The notes: generated by a model not told the origin, from the sequence alone. A stretch of DNA of 46,382 nucleotides from an uncultured Lachnospiraceae bacterium (GCA_900544445.1 UQVK01000021.1:1-46382), one strand, 5' to 3'; counted from the stretch's first letter, positions 11,404-19,822 are shown. Numbers and translations: made by a program.

Positions 11404-12393
11404 ATGGCAGGTTTCAACGATATTTACGGACAGAATGCGATTAAGGAATACATGGGAAACGTGCTGGAAACGAGGCAGGTTTCCCATGCCTATATCATCG
11501 CGGGCGAGAAGGACAGCGGTAAGGAGTTTATTGCCGGAATCTTTGCATGCGCGCTGCAGTGCGAAAAGGGCGGAGTGGAGCCCTGCGGGGAATGCCATTC
11601 CTGCAGACAGGCGCTGTCGGGAAACCATCCCGATATCATCCGCGTGATTCATGAGAAGCCGGGCAGCATCGGCGTGGAGGATATCCGGGGCCAGGTGAAC
11701 AATGATATTGTCATCAAGCCCTATTATGGCCCGTATAAGATTTATATCATCAATGAGGGAGAAAAAATGACGGTGCAGGCGCAGAACGCGCTTTTGAAGA
11801 CGCTGGAGGAGCCGCCGGCCTACGGGATCATCCTGATCCTGACCGCGAACGCGGGGGCGCTGCTTCCCACCATTCAAAGCCGCTGCGTAAAGCTGGAGAT
11901 GAAGCCGGTAAGGGATGATATTGTGAGACGGTACCTGATGGAAGAGCTGAAGGTGCCGGACTATAAGGCGAATGTGTGCGTTGCCTTTGCCAGAGGAAAC
12001 ATCGGCAGGGCGAAGCTTCTTGCTTCCAGTGAGGATTTTGACCGGGTGAAGGAAGAGGCGGTGACGCTTTTAAAATATATTCATGAGCTTGAGACCGCGG
12101 AAATTGTGGCGGCCATTAAGAAAATCAATGAATTCAAGCTGGATGTTACGGATTATCTGGACCTGATTTCCATCTGGTACCGGGACGTTCTGCTTTTTAA
12201 GGCGACGAATGACGCCAATCACTTGATTTTCAGGGAAGAAATCAAGTATATTAGAAGGGAAGCCGACAGGACGAGCTATGAAGGCCTGGAGAAGATCCTG
12301 GACGCGGTGGAAAAGGCGAAGCAGCGCCTTTTGGCAAATGTAAATTTTGACCTGACCATGCAGCTGATGTGCATGACGATTCAGGAGAACTAG
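11404..12393 (+). CDS. holB: DNA polymerase III delta' subunit
   Basis: This is a 329-aa clamp-loader subunit. The AAA+ region starts with FNDIYGQNAIKEYMGN and holds a four-cysteine zinc module (Cys at about 54-71, within LQCEKGGVEPCGECHSC). The conserved LLKTLEEPPAYGIILILTA and a Pro-Thr-Ile-Gln-Ser-Arg-Cys sensor segment follow. Delta' helps load the sliding clamp onto DNA. ATG 11404 is chosen; the upstream ATG 11359 would overlap the previous gene. It is grouped with ricT and trmN6, as in many Firmicutes. Confidence 0.9.
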   Translation: MAGFNDIYGQNAIKEYMGNVLETRQVSHAYIIAGEKDSGKEFIAGIFACALQCEKGGVEPCGECHSCRQALSGNHPDIIRVIHEKPGSIGVEDIRGQVNNDIVIKPYYGPYKIYIINEGEKMTVQAQNALLKTLEEPPAYGIILILTANAGALLPTIQSRCVKLEMKPVRDDIVRRYLMEELKVPDYKANVCVAFARGNIGRAKLLASSEDFDRVKEEAVTLLKYIHELETAEIVAAIKKINEFKLDVTDYLDLISIWYRDVLLFKATNDANHLIFREEIKYIRREADRTSYEGLEKILDAVEKAKQRLLANVNFDLTMQLMCMTIQEN

Positions 12394-12422
12394 GCTTCCT
12401 GGAAGCTTTTGGAGGTATATAG

Positions 12423-13346
12423 ATGAAAAGAATCATTGGAGTGAGATTTCGGACGGCGGGGAAGATTTACTATTTTGACCCGGTCGGATTTGAGATAAAG
12501 AGAGGCGATCATGTGATCGTGGAGACCGCGCGGGGAGTGGAATACGGCACCGTCGTGGGCGGGATCCGCGAGGTGGACGACTCAAAGGTGGTACAGCCCT
12601 TAAAGCCGGTGCTCCGAATCGCCAATGAGAGGGACGACGAGCAGGAAGCGGCGAACAAGGTGAAAGAAAAGAAGGCGTTCGCCATCTGTCAGGAGAAAAT
12701 TAAGAAGCATAAGCTGGAAATGAAGCTGATCGACGCGGAATATACCTTTGACAACAACAAGGTGCTGTTCTACTTTACGGCGGACGGCAGGATCGATTTC
12801 CGGGAACTGGTCAAGGATCTGGCCGGCGTGTTCAAGACCAGGATCGAGCTGAGGCAGATCGGCGTGCGGGATGAGACCAAAATTCTGGGAGGCATCGGCA
12901 TCTGCGGCCGGCAGCTGTGCTGTCATACCCATTTGTCGGAGTTTGTTCCGGTGTCCATCAAGATGGCGAAGGAACAGAACCTGTCGCTGAATCCTACCAA
13001 GATTTCCGGTGTCTGCGGCCGGCTGATGTGCTGCCTGAAGCATGAGGAGGAGACCTATGAGGATTTAAACCGGAGACTTCCCAATGCGGGAGATTACGTG
13101 ACCACGGACGATGGTCTGAAGGGCGAGGTATCCGGCGTTAACGTGCTGCGTCAGCTGGTGAAGGTTATCGTGAACGTGGGAGATGAAAAGGAGATCCGGG
13201 AGTACCGGGCGGATCAGCTTCGTTTCCGCAGGAGACACGGGAAGAATAAAAAGAACGATGAAAATAAAAAGAATGATGTGAGCGCCAAGGAGATGAAAGA
13301 GCTCGAAAAGCTGGAGAAACAGGATGAAAAATCCAGACTGGAATAA
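12423..13346 (+). CDS. ricT: RicT/YaaT, PSP1-domain protein
   Basis: This is a 307-aa protein with the PSP1 C-terminal domain. Its central region holds two similar Cys motifs, CGRQLCC and CGRLMCC (about residues 160-205). In B. subtilis RicT joins RicA and RicF in an Fe-S-containing complex that acts with RNase Y in mRNA processing. The C-terminal tail is rich in Lys, Asn and Glu. GGAGG lies seven bases before the ATG. A small hairpin (GCTTCC-T-GGAAGC, 12394-12406) immediately precedes the ribosome site. Confidence 0.92.
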   Translation: MKRIIGVRFRTAGKIYYFDPVGFEIKRGDHVIVETARGVEYGTVVGGIREVDDSKVVQPLKPVLRIANERDDEQEAANKVKEKKAFAICQEKIKKHKLEMKLIDAEYTFDNNKVLFYFTADGRIDFRELVKDLAGVFKTRIELRQIGVRDETKILGGIGICGRQLCCHTHLSEFVPVSIKMAKEQNLSLNPTKISGVCGRLMCCLKHEEETYEDLNRRLPNAGDYVTTDDGLKGEVSGVNVLRQLVKVIVNVGDEKEIREYRADQLRFRRRHGKNKKNDENKKNDVSAKEMKELEKLEKQDEKSRLE

Positions 13347-14106
13347 GAAAAATGAGGGAGAGCGTCCGGACGGCGGAATTTTGAAGCCGGGCGAGCGGAT
13401 TGACGAGCTTCAGAGGAACAATTACCGTATCATCCAGGATCCGGGGCGCTTTTGCTTCGGCATGGACGCCGTGCTCCTTTCCGGCTTTGTGCGCGTGAAA
13501 GAGGGGGAGCGGGTGCTGGACCTGGGAACGGGAACCGGCATCATCCCCATCCTGCTCGAGGCGAAAACCCGGGCTTCCCATCTGACCGGCCTGGAGATTC
13601 AGCCGGACAGCGCCGATATGGCGAAAAGGAGCGTGGCGTTAAATGGCCTGTCGAATAAAATCGACATTGTGCAGGGGGACATCAGAGAGGCGGCGGGGAT
13701 TTTTCCGGCTGCTTCTTTTGACGTTGTAACCTGCAACCCGCCCTATATTACAGGCGGCCATGGGCTGACCAATCCGGAAGCGCCGATGGCCATCGCCAGA
13801 CATGAGGTGAAATGTACGTTTGCGGATGTTGCCGCCGCTGCGGCAAAGCTGCTCGTTCCGGGAGGGGGCTTTTTTCTGGTGCATCGTCCCTTTCGGCTGG
13901 CGGAAATCATCGTGACGCTTTCTGCAATGAAGCTGGAGCCGAAGCGGATGCGGCTGGTATATCCCTTTGCGGACCGGGAGCCGAATATGGTGCTTCTGGA
14001 GGCGAGAAGGGGAGGAAAAAGCCGCCTGACCGTAGAAAAGCCCCTGGTGGTATACCGAGCGCCGGGCGTTTATACTGACGAAATTACAGATATTTATGGA
14101 TATTAA
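13324..14106 (+). CDS. trmN6: tRNA1(Val) A37 N6-methyltransferase-like (YabB)
   Basis: This 260-aa class I SAM-dependent methyltransferase has the glycine motif VLDLGTGTGIIPILL (about residues 60-74) and the N6-adenine signature NPPY (about residue 139). The family methylates A37 of tRNA1-Val in E. coli. It overlaps ricT by 23 bases, and the holB-ricT-trmN6 order matches holB-yaaT-yabB of Bacillus, which supports the assignment. Confidence 0.87.
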   Translation: MKNPDWNKKNEGERPDGGILKPGERIDELQRNNYRIIQDPGRFCFGMDAVLLSGFVRVKEGERVLDLGTGTGIIPILLEAKTRASHLTGLEIQPDSADMAKRSVALNGLSNKIDIVQGDIREAAGIFPAASFDVVTCNPPYITGGHGLTNPEAPMAIARHEVKCTFADVAAAAAKLLVPGGGFFLVHRPFRLAEIIVTLSAMKLEPKRMRLVYPFADREPNMVLLEARRGGKSRLTVEKPLVVYRAPGVYTDEITDIYGY

Positions 14107-14116
14107 GCAAACGCTA

Positions 14117-14145
14117 TTGAAAATTGCGTAAGCATCAGGTATTAT
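14117..14145 (+). promoter_or_regulatory. Sigma-A-type promoter
   Basis: TTGAAA (14117-14122) and TATTAT (14140-14145) are separated by exactly 17 bases, 22 bases ahead of the lipoprotein gene. This gives that gene its own transcription start within an otherwise co-directional cluster. Confidence 0.7.
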
Positions 14146-14167
14146 CATAAATTAGAAAGAACTTAAG

Positions 14168-15655
14168 ATGAAAAAAAGAGCTTATCTGGCGGCTGCAGCT
14201 ATCTGCGCCGCGGGAATTGGAATTGCGGGCGCTTATCTGACCGCCTGCGGAAATGATGCCAGACAGACCTCCGGCAGTATAGAGAACAGTACAGAGATAT
14301 CAGGAGACGGAATTTCCGAAAATTCGATTTCAGGTAATACGGTTTCTGAGAACAGCTCTTTGGAGGAGACCTCTGTACCGGAAAATGGCGGAACCGCTGA
14401 AAATGCACAGGAGGAAGCCGCTGAAAACGGTCTGCTTCCCGAGGAAGAACGCGTAAAGGTAAAGGGGATCTATGTCACCGGAGCCATGGCGGGAACCTCC
14501 GGGATGGATGATCTGATCGCTCTGGTGGACCGGACGGAACTGAATACCATGGTCATCGACGTGAAGAATGATGACGGCCGGGTGGTCTATGAGATGGATA
14601 CCCCTATGGTTTCCGGGATCGGTTCCTCCAAAAAGCTGGTTTCCGACATGCCGGGGCTGATTCAGAAGTGTAAGGAGCATGATATTTATCTGATCGCCCG
14701 TATTGTGGCGTTTAAGGATCCTTTTCTGGCGGAGAACCGGACGGATCTCGCGCTTCATGACGAGTCGGGCAATCTGTTCCGGGACAGTTCGGGACTGGCC
14801 TGGGTAAATCCCTACAAGGAAGAGGTCTGGGAGTATCTGCTTGAAATCGCTGAAGAGGCGGTTGCAATCGGTTTTGACGAGATTCAGTTTGACTATATCC
14901 GTTTCGCTACGGACAGCGGAATGAAGAATGTGGATTTCGGTCCGGAGGCGGAAGAAAAGAGCAGGGAAGCTGTCATCACGGAATTTGTGGAATATGCTTC
15001 CGAACGTCTGCACAGTCAGGGAATTCCCGTCTCGGCGGATGTGTATGGAATTGTCATCGACAGCGAGCTGGATGCTTCGCTGGTGGGACAAAATTATTAT
15101 GAAATGTCGAAATATCTTGACTATATAAGCCCCATGGTCTATCCTTCTCATTATGGTCCGGGGAATCTGGGACTTGCCGTTCCGGACGCGCAGCCCTATG
15201 AGACGATTTACCGGAGCATGAGCGCTTCGAGAAGGGTGCTTGCGGGACTGGAAGCGCCGGAGGAAGAGGCGGAAGCTGTATCAGGAAATGATATTGCGCA
15301 GGAAACGGAAGCCGTATCCGGCAACGATGTCTCTCAGGATGCAGCGGTTGAATCCGTCGGCGTTGTGTCCCAGGAGACAGCGGCCGTATCCGGAAATGGA
15401 GCGGTATCTGCAGGTGCAAGAACGGAGCTTCCGGATCCAAAGGAGATGGAGCCTGCGGAGGAGATCCGCGCACAGGTGAGACCCTGGCTGCAGGATTTCA
15501 CGGCGACCTGGGTGGACGGGCACATCACTTATGGTCCGGAAGAAATCCGTGCGCAGATCCAGGCGGTCTATGACGCGGGTTATGAGGAATGGATTCTCTG
15601 GAATGCGGCCAACCGGTATACGGAGGGCGGCCTGCTTCCCGAAGAAGAAAACTGA
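14168..15655 (+). CDS. Lipoprotein, putative glycoside hydrolase (DUF4015-like)
   Basis: This 495-aa protein has a lipoprotein signal peptide ending in LTAC (Cys27). A Ser/Asn/Glu-rich linker runs over about residues 30-95. The catalytic-like domain, about residues 97-365 (for example VKGIYVTGAMAGTSGMDDL and DEIQFDYIRFATDSG), resembles the putative glycoside hydrolase family DUF4015, a TIM-barrel group. About 75 low-complexity residues with AVSGND-type repeats (about 362-435) interrupt it before the final WILWNAANRYTEGG segment. It has its own promoter and sits between trmN6 and rsmI. The substrate is unknown. Confidence 0.75.
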   Translation: MKKRAYLAAAAICAAGIGIAGAYLTACGNDARQTSGSIENSTEISGDGISENSISGNTVSENSSLEETSVPENGGTAENAQEEAAENGLLPEEERVKVKGIYVTGAMAGTSGMDDLIALVDRTELNTMVIDVKNDDGRVVYEMDTPMVSGIGSSKKLVSDMPGLIQKCKEHDIYLIARIVAFKDPFLAENRTDLALHDESGNLFRDSSGLAWVNPYKEEVWEYLLEIAEEAVAIGFDEIQFDYIRFATDSGMKNVDFGPEAEEKSREAVITEFVEYASERLHSQGIPVSADVYGIVIDSELDASLVGQNYYEMSKYLDYISPMVYPSHYGPGNLGLAVPDAQPYETIYRSMSASRRVLAGLEAPEEEAEAVSGNDIAQETEAVSGNDVSQDAAVESVGVVSQETAAVSGNGAVSAGARTELPDPKEMEPAEEIRAQVRPWLQDFTATWVDGHITYGPEEIRAQIQAVYDAGYEEWILWNAANRYTEGGLLPEEEN

Positions 15656-15741
15656 CCATGACTGGAGACCGGAGCGCTTCCGGGAAATCCGTCGTGTGGG
15701 CTTCGGCGCGCGTGCCTTTTGTGCAGTGACAGGGAGGAAAA

Positions 15742-16593
15742 ATGGCGGGAACGCTTTATTTGTGTGCCACGCCGATCGGAAATCTGCGGGACATGACGCC
15801 GAGAGTGGCGGAAACTCTGCAGAGTGTGGATCTGATCGCGGCGGAGGATACCAGAAACAGCATCAGGCTTTTGAATCATTTTGATATACATACGCCCATG
15901 ACCAGCTATCATGAATATAACAGGGTGGAAAAGGGTCATGAGCTCATCCGCCTCCTTCAGGAGGGAAAGAACGTCGCCCTGATCACGGATGCGGGAACGC
16001 CCGCGATCTCCGATCCCGGAGAGATGCTGGTCAAAATGTGTCAGGAGGCAGGAATCACAGTGACTTCGCTGCCGGGACCGGCGGCCTGTATCACAGCACT
16101 GACCTTGTCGGGACTCTCCACCCGGAGATTCTGCTTTGAAGGCTTTCTTCCCTTTGACAATAAAAAGGAACTTCGGGCCGTTCTGGAAGAGCTGAAGGAG
16201 GAGACGCGCACGATCATCCTTTACGAAGCGCCCCATCATCTGATCCGGACACTGAAAAGTCTGGAGGAGGCGCTGGGAGACAGGCGGGTCACGCTCTGCC
16301 GGGAGCTGACGAAGAAATTTGAGACCGTATTTCCCACCACGCTGCGGGAGGCGCTTTGCTTTTATGAAACCCAGGAGCCGCGTGGGGAATATGTGCTTGT
16401 GATAGAAGGAAGAAGCCGTCAGGAAAAGGAACAGGAACAGCAGGCGGCTTTCGCTGAAATGAGCATGGAAGAGCATATGGACCTGTATGAGAGCCAGGGG
16501 CTCGACCGGAAGGAGGCCATGAAGCGGGTGGCAAAGGACAGAGGGATCAGCCGCAGAGAGGTCTACCAGTATTTTTTGGAAAGAAGAGGTTGA
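15742..16593 (+). CDS. rsmI: 16S rRNA C1402 2'-O-methyltransferase
   Basis: This 283-aa SAM-dependent tetrapyrrole-methylase-fold enzyme starts [19 protein letters not shown]. It contains the conserved [21 protein letters not shown] and [10 protein letters not shown] motifs. RsmI methylates the ribose of C1402 in 16S rRNA. In Bacillus it ends the holB-yaaT-yabB-yabC group. Its stop codon overlaps the -35 box of the acpP promoter. Confidence 0.95.
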   Translation: MAGTLYLCATPIGNLRDMTPRVAETLQSVDLIAAEDTRNSIRLLNHFDIHTPMTSYHEYNRVEKGHELIRLLQEGKNVALITDAGTPAISDPGEMLVKMCQEAGITVTSLPGPAACITALTLSGLSTRRFCFEGFLPFDNKKELRAVLEELKEETRTIILYEAPHHLIRTLKSLEEALGDRRVTLCRELTKKFETVFPTTLREALCFYETQEPRGEYVLVIEGRSRQEKEQEQQAAFAEMSMEEHMDLYESQGLDRKEAMKRVAKDRGISRREVYQYFLERRG

Positions 16594-16630
16594 CAAATCA
16601 AAGCATAGAGAATATACTTTGAATGTCAAA
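16590..16630 (+). promoter_or_regulatory. acpP promoter with FabT-like operator
   Basis: TTGACA (16590-16595) and TATACT (16613-16618) with a 17-base spacer form a near-consensus promoter. The 13-bp palindrome TTTGA-ATG-TCAAA (16618-16630) starts at the last base of the -10 and would cover the transcription start. It matches the TTTGA-N3-TCAAA core described for FabT of streptococci. A related TTGA-N4-TCAA occurs over the -35 (16590-16601). The same arrangement recurs ahead of fabD. Confidence 0.8.
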
Positions 16631-16663
16631 CTTTCTTATAAAAACAATAAAGGAGAAATAGAA

Positions 16664-16897
16664 ATGTTGGAGAAAGTTATTGAAATCATCAAGGAACAGC
16701 TGAATCTGGAAGGCGTGGAGGTTACCGAGGATTCTTCCTTTAAGGACGATCTGGGAGCAGACTCTCTGGATCTTTTTGAGCTGGTTATGGCTGTGGAAGA
16801 AGAGTACGGTGTTGAGATCCCGGCGGAAGAGCTTGAGAAGCTGACCACGGTTGGCTCCGTTGTGGACTATCTGAAGGAACAGGGCATCGAGGCGTAA
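16664..16897 (+). CDS. acpP: Acyl carrier protein
   Basis: This 77-aa acidic protein has the phosphopantetheine attachment motif [10 protein letters not shown] with Ser34. ACP carries growing acyl chains for all enzymes of this operon. AAGGAG precedes ATG 16664. The stop codon overlaps the fabK start by one base, indicating coupled translation. Confidence 0.97.
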   Translation: MLEKVIEIIKEQLNLEGVEVTEDSSFKDDLGADSLDLFELVMAVEEEYGVEIPAEELEKLTTVGSVVDYLKEQGIEA

Positions 16898-17832
16898 TGA
16901 AAACGGCATTAACGGAATTGATTGGAATCAAATATCCGGTGATCCAGGGCGGAATGGCCTGGGTTGCAGAATATCATCTTGCGGCCGCCGTGTCTGAAGC
17001 GGGCGGCCTCGGGATTATCGGGGCTGCCAGCGCTCCGCCGGAAGTGGTGAGAGAGCAGGTGCGCAAAGCGCGTGAGCTGACTGACAAGCCGATCGGCGTG
17101 AACGTGATGCTGCTGAATCCCAATGCGGAAGAGGTCGCAAAAATCGTTGTGGAGGAAGGCGTTCAGGTCGTTACCACAGGTGCAGGAAGCCCCGCAAAAT
17201 TCATGGATATGTGGAAGAAGGCGGGCGTGAAGGTCATTCCCGTTGTCGCAAGCGTTGCGATGGCGAAAATGATGGAGCGCGCAGGCGCGGACGCAGTGGT
17301 TGCTGAAGGCATGGAAAGCGGCGGACATATCGGCTCCGCGACGACCATGACCCTGGTTCCCCAGGTTGTGGACGCGGTGAGCATTCCGGTTGTCGCAGCC
17401 GGAGGCATTGCGGATGGAAGAGGCTTTGCGGCTTCCTTCATGCTTGGCGCGCAGGGCGTTCAGATGGGAACCCGTTTCGTGGTGGCGAAGGAATCCATCG
17501 TCCACGAAAACTATAAGCAGAAGGTGATCAAAGCCCGCGATATCGATTCCGAAGTGACGGGTATGAGCACGGGACATCCGGTTCGTCAGATCCGCAACAA
17601 GATGACCAGGGAATATCTGAAGCTGGAGAAGGAGGGAGCTCCTTTTGAGGAGCTGGAATACCTGACTCTGGGTTCCCTGAGGAAGGCGGTTATGGACGGC
17701 GACGTGGTGAACGGAACTGTGATGGCCGGACAGTGTGCGGGACTGGTGACGAAGGAGCAGACCTGTAAGGAGATCATCGAAGAGGTGGTCCGGGACGGCT
17801 GTACCCTTCTGAAAACGGATTTCGCCGGATAA
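16897..17832 (+). CDS. fabK: Enoyl-ACP reductase II (FMN-dependent)
   Basis: This 311-aa protein starts LIGIKYPVIQGGMAWVAEYHLAAAVSEAGGLG when read without its first residues, the FabK/nitronate monooxygenase TIM-barrel signature. The FMN-phosphate motifs AAGGIADGRG and GAQGVQMGTRF are present. FabK reduces enoyl-ACP at the end of each elongation cycle and replaces FabI in many Firmicutes. It is coupled to acpP and followed by a terminator, so acpP-fabK forms its own transcription unit, possibly with read-through. Confidence 0.93.
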   Translation: MKTALTELIGIKYPVIQGGMAWVAEYHLAAAVSEAGGLGIIGAASAPPEVVREQVRKARELTDKPIGVNVMLLNPNAEEVAKIVVEEGVQVVTTGAGSPAKFMDMWKKAGVKVIPVVASVAMAKMMERAGADAVVAEGMESGGHIGSATTMTLVPQVVDAVSIPVVAAGGIADGRGFAASFMLGAQGVQMGTRFVVAKESIVHENYKQKVIKARDIDSEVTGMSTGHPVRQIRNKMTREYLKLEKEGAPFEELEYLTLGSLRKAVMDGDVVNGTVMAGQCAGLVTKEQTCKEIIEEVVRDGCTLLKTDFAG

Positions 17833-17843
17833 ATATAAAAATA

Positions 17844-17949
17844 CCGCTTTTGCGGAGTCCTTTCATTTCGGGTGTGTCTGCCCGCAGGGATATCAACTGC
17901 AGGGAAACGGAGAGCCTTGAAAGGATGCCGGATCTGCGGCATTTTTTTC
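17844..17949 (+). terminator. Structured RNA and terminator between fabK and fabD
   Basis: ATGCCG (17925-17930) and CGGCAT (17937-17942) form a stem followed by seven T, an intrinsic terminator. Upstream lie a small CCGC-TTTT-GCGG hairpin (17844-17855) and an 8-base segment TCCTTTCA (17858-17865) able to pair with TGAAAGGA (17918-17925), the bases just before and touching the terminator stem. The 50 bases between include partly complementary CTGC/GCAG segments. I recognise no known riboswitch class. Confidence 0.65.
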
Positions 17950-17954
17950 AGACA

Positions 17955-17972
17955 TATAATTTGAAATTCAAA
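17955..17972 (+). promoter_or_regulatory. Internal fab promoter with FabT-like operator
   Basis: A perfect -10 TATAAT (17955-17960) overlaps the palindrome TTTGA-AAT-TCAAA (17960-17972) by one base, exactly as the acpP operator overlaps its -10. No good -35 is visible. This would restart transcription for fabD and downstream genes after the terminator, under the same regulator as acpP-fabK. Confidence 0.7.
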
Positions 17973-17981
17973 ATATATAGG

Positions 17982-18097
17982 ATGCCGCCCTGCGGCGGCA
18001 GGTCAGGAGGCGGCACGAATCATGGATTCGTGCCAAAGAACGGCTGACGCCGTTCTTTTCGGAATTTAATGCCGCCCTGCGGCGGCAGGTCAGGAGG
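17982..18097 (+). repeat. Four-hairpin intergenic cassette before fabD
   Basis: A 29-base unit at 17982-18010 is repeated exactly at 18069-18097. Each copy holds the hairpin TGCCGCC-CTGC-GGCGGCA and ends in the Shine-Dalgarno AGGAGG. Between them are two perfect 10-bp hairpins, GGCACGAATC/GATTCGTGCC (18012-18034) and AAAGAACGGC/GCCGTTCTTT (18035-18058). The second unit supplies the fabD ribosome site; the first supplies one for a micro-ORF. Confidence 0.85.
18022..18069 (+). other. Candidate leader micro-ORF upstream of fabD
   Basis: An ATG 11 bases after AGGAGG opens a 15-codon frame, MDSCQRTADAVLFGI, ending in TAA at the first base of the second 29-base repeat. It is encoded by the two inner hairpins. 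It may be translated, or the frame may be a by-product of the palindromes. Confidence 0.3.
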
Positions 18098-18102
18098 TAA
18101 TG

Positions 18103-19008
18103 ATGGGAAAGACAGCTTTTATTTTCCCGGGACAGGGTTCTCAGTATGTGGGAATGGGAAAGGACTTTTATGACTCCTTTTCTGTCTGCCGCGAGGTGTT
18201 TGAAACTGCGGAAAAGAGCACGGGACTGAATCTGAAGGAGCTGTGCTTTGAGGAGAATGACCGGCTGAACATCACGGAGTACACCCAGATCGCCATGCTC
18301 ACCGTGGAGGTGGCGCTGATGAAGGCGATCGAAGAAAAGGGCATAAAGGCGGACGTGGCGGCAGGCCTGAGCCTGGGTGAATATGCGGCGCTTGCTGCAG
18401 CTGGCGTGATGAAGGAGGAGGATCTCTTCTCCTGCGTGCGCAAAAGAGGCATCTATATGCAGGAAGCGGTTCCTGTGGGCGGAGCGATGACGGCGGTGCT
18501 CGGACTTCCCAATGAGACGGTGGAGAAGCTTTGTGAGGAAACGCCGGGAGAGGTATCCGTGGCCAATTATAACTGTCCGGGGCAGCTTGTGATCACGGGA
18601 GAAAAGGAAGCGGTGGACCGCGCCGCGGAAAAGATGAAGGAAGCGGGAGCAAAGCGCTGCGTTCCTCTGAAGGTCAGCGGACCGTTCCATTCGCCTCTTT
18701 TAAAGGGCGCCGGGGAACGCCTGAAGGAAACGCTGGAAGCAATTGACATCCAGGGCATTCAGCTTCCCTACCTGTCCAATGTGACCGCGGATTATGTGGA
18801 GGATCCTTCCGCTGTCAAGGAGCTTCTGGTGAAACAGGTTTCCTCTCCTGTCCGCTGGCAGCAGTGCGTGGAGCGCATGATTGCGGACGGCGTGGATACC
18901 TTCATTGAAATCGGACCCGGAAAGTCGCTCAGCGGCTTCATGCGCAGGATCGATAAGAATGTGACCGTTAAGAATGTGGAGCATGTAGAGGACCTGGAGA
19001 AGCTGTAA
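18103..19008 (+). CDS. fabD: Malonyl-CoA:ACP transacylase
   Basis: This 301-aa enzyme transfers malonyl from CoA to ACP. It shows FPGQGSQYVGMG at the N-terminus, the nucleophile motif GLSLGEYAAL with Ser90, and the catalytic His in VSGPFHSPLL. ATG 18103 lies five bases after GGAGG and is preferred over ATG 18100. It is the first gene after the internal operator and hairpin cassette. Confidence 0.96.
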   Translation: MGKTAFIFPGQGSQYVGMGKDFYDSFSVCREVFETAEKSTGLNLKELCFEENDRLNITEYTQIAMLTVEVALMKAIEEKGIKADVAAGLSLGEYAALAAAGVMKEEDLFSCVRKRGIYMQEAVPVGGAMTAVLGLPNETVEKLCEETPGEVSVANYNCPGQLVITGEKEAVDRAAEKMKEAGAKRCVPLKVSGPFHSPLLKGAGERLKETLEAIDIQGIQLPYLSNVTADYVEDPSAVKELLVKQVSSPVRWQQCVERMIADGVDTFIEIGPGKSLSGFMRRIDKNVTVKNVEHVEDLEKL

Positions 19009-19030
19009 AGCACCATGGAATCGTTGATTG

Positions 19031-19075
19031 ATTGCCGCCGCGGGCGGCAATGAGGAGCTACGCTCCGGAATGGAG
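19031..19075 (+). repeat. Double hairpin before fabG
   Basis: ATTGCCGCC-GCG-GGCGGCAAT (19031-19051) is a perfect 9-bp hairpin. It is followed by GGAGC-TAC-GCTCC (19054-19066), which would bury a GAGGAG Shine-Dalgarno, and then GGAATGGAG, the fabG ribosome site. The 14-base segment GCTCCGGAATGGAG (19062-19075) recurs exactly before fabZ. Confidence 0.75.
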
Positions 19076-19081
19076 ATTAAA

Positions 19082-19822
19082 ATGCTGGAAGGAAAAGTGG
19101 CCCTGGTAACCGGGGCGGGCAGGGGAATTGGAAAGCAGATCGCGCTGACGCTGGCTGAAAAAGGGGCAGATGTGGCGATTAACTATCATGGCAGCAAAGA
19201 ACGGGCTCAGGAAACGGCGGAGCAGATCCGTGCGATGGGACGCCGGGCGGAGATTTATCAGTGCTCTGTTGCGGATTACGACGCCTGCGGAGAAATGATG
19301 AAGCAGGTGCTTGCGGATTTCGGACGGGTGGATATCCTGGTGAACAATGCGGGAATTACCAGAGATAATCTGGTGGCAGGGATGAAGGAAAACGACTTTG
19401 ACGAGGTGATCGACACCAATCTGAAGGGAACCTTCAACACCATCCGGCATCTGTACAGGAATTTCCTGAAGCTCCGTGGAGGAAGAATCATCAATCTGTC
19501 CTCCGTTTCCGGTATTCTCGGAAATGCGGGGCAGGCAAACTATGCGGCGAGTAAGGCGGGCGTGATCGGATTGACCAAGAGCGTGGCAAGGGAGCTTGCG
19601 GCGCGGAATGTGACGGTTAACGCCGTTGCGCCGGGATATATTTCCACGGACATGACTGCGGCAATGCCGGAGGAAGCAAAAAAAGAGGTGCTTTCCCGCA
19701 TTCCGCTGAAGCGGGAAGGAAATCCGGAGGATGTGGCTGAGCTGGTGGCTTTTCTGGCCGGAGACGGAGCGTCCTATATTACCGGACAGGTGATTTCCGT
19801 GGATGGCGGCATGGCGATCTGA
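19082..19822 (+). CDS. fabG: 3-oxoacyl-ACP reductase
   Basis: This 246-aa short-chain dehydrogenase has the NADPH motif TGAGRGIGK near the N-terminus, NNAG, and catalytic Tyr154 and Lys158 in YAASKAG. FabG reduces 3-oxoacyl-ACP. ATG 19082 is chosen because GGAG lies seven bases upstream and the length equals standard FabG; earlier in-frame ATGs at 19028 and 19070 fall in or before the hairpin leader. Confidence 0.95.
   Translation: MLEGKVALVTGAGRGIGKQIALTLAEKGADVAINYHGSKERAQETAEQIRAMGRRAEIYQCSVADYDACGEMMKQVLADFGRVDILVNNAGITRDNLVAGMKENDFDEVIDTNLKGTFNTIRHLYRNFLKLRGGRIINLSSVSGILGNAGQANYAASKAGVIGLTKSVARELAARNVTVNAVAPGYISTDMTAAMPEEAKKEVLSRIPLKREGNPEDVAELVAFLAGDGASYITGQVISVDGGMAI

Noticed and set aside
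16897..17832. First FabK-fold gene as a nitronate monooxygenase
   Set aside because: Its coupling to acpP and place in the fab operon make enoyl-ACP reductase far more likely.
17833..17949. Known riboswitch class upstream of fabD
   Set aside because: I could not match conserved cores of TPP, THF, SAM, FMN, glycine, lysine or T-box elements.
17982..18097. The spaced repeat as a CRISPR array
   Set aside because: Only two copies, palindromic and ending in a Shine-Dalgarno, with a spacer itself made of hairpins and no cas genes nearby.
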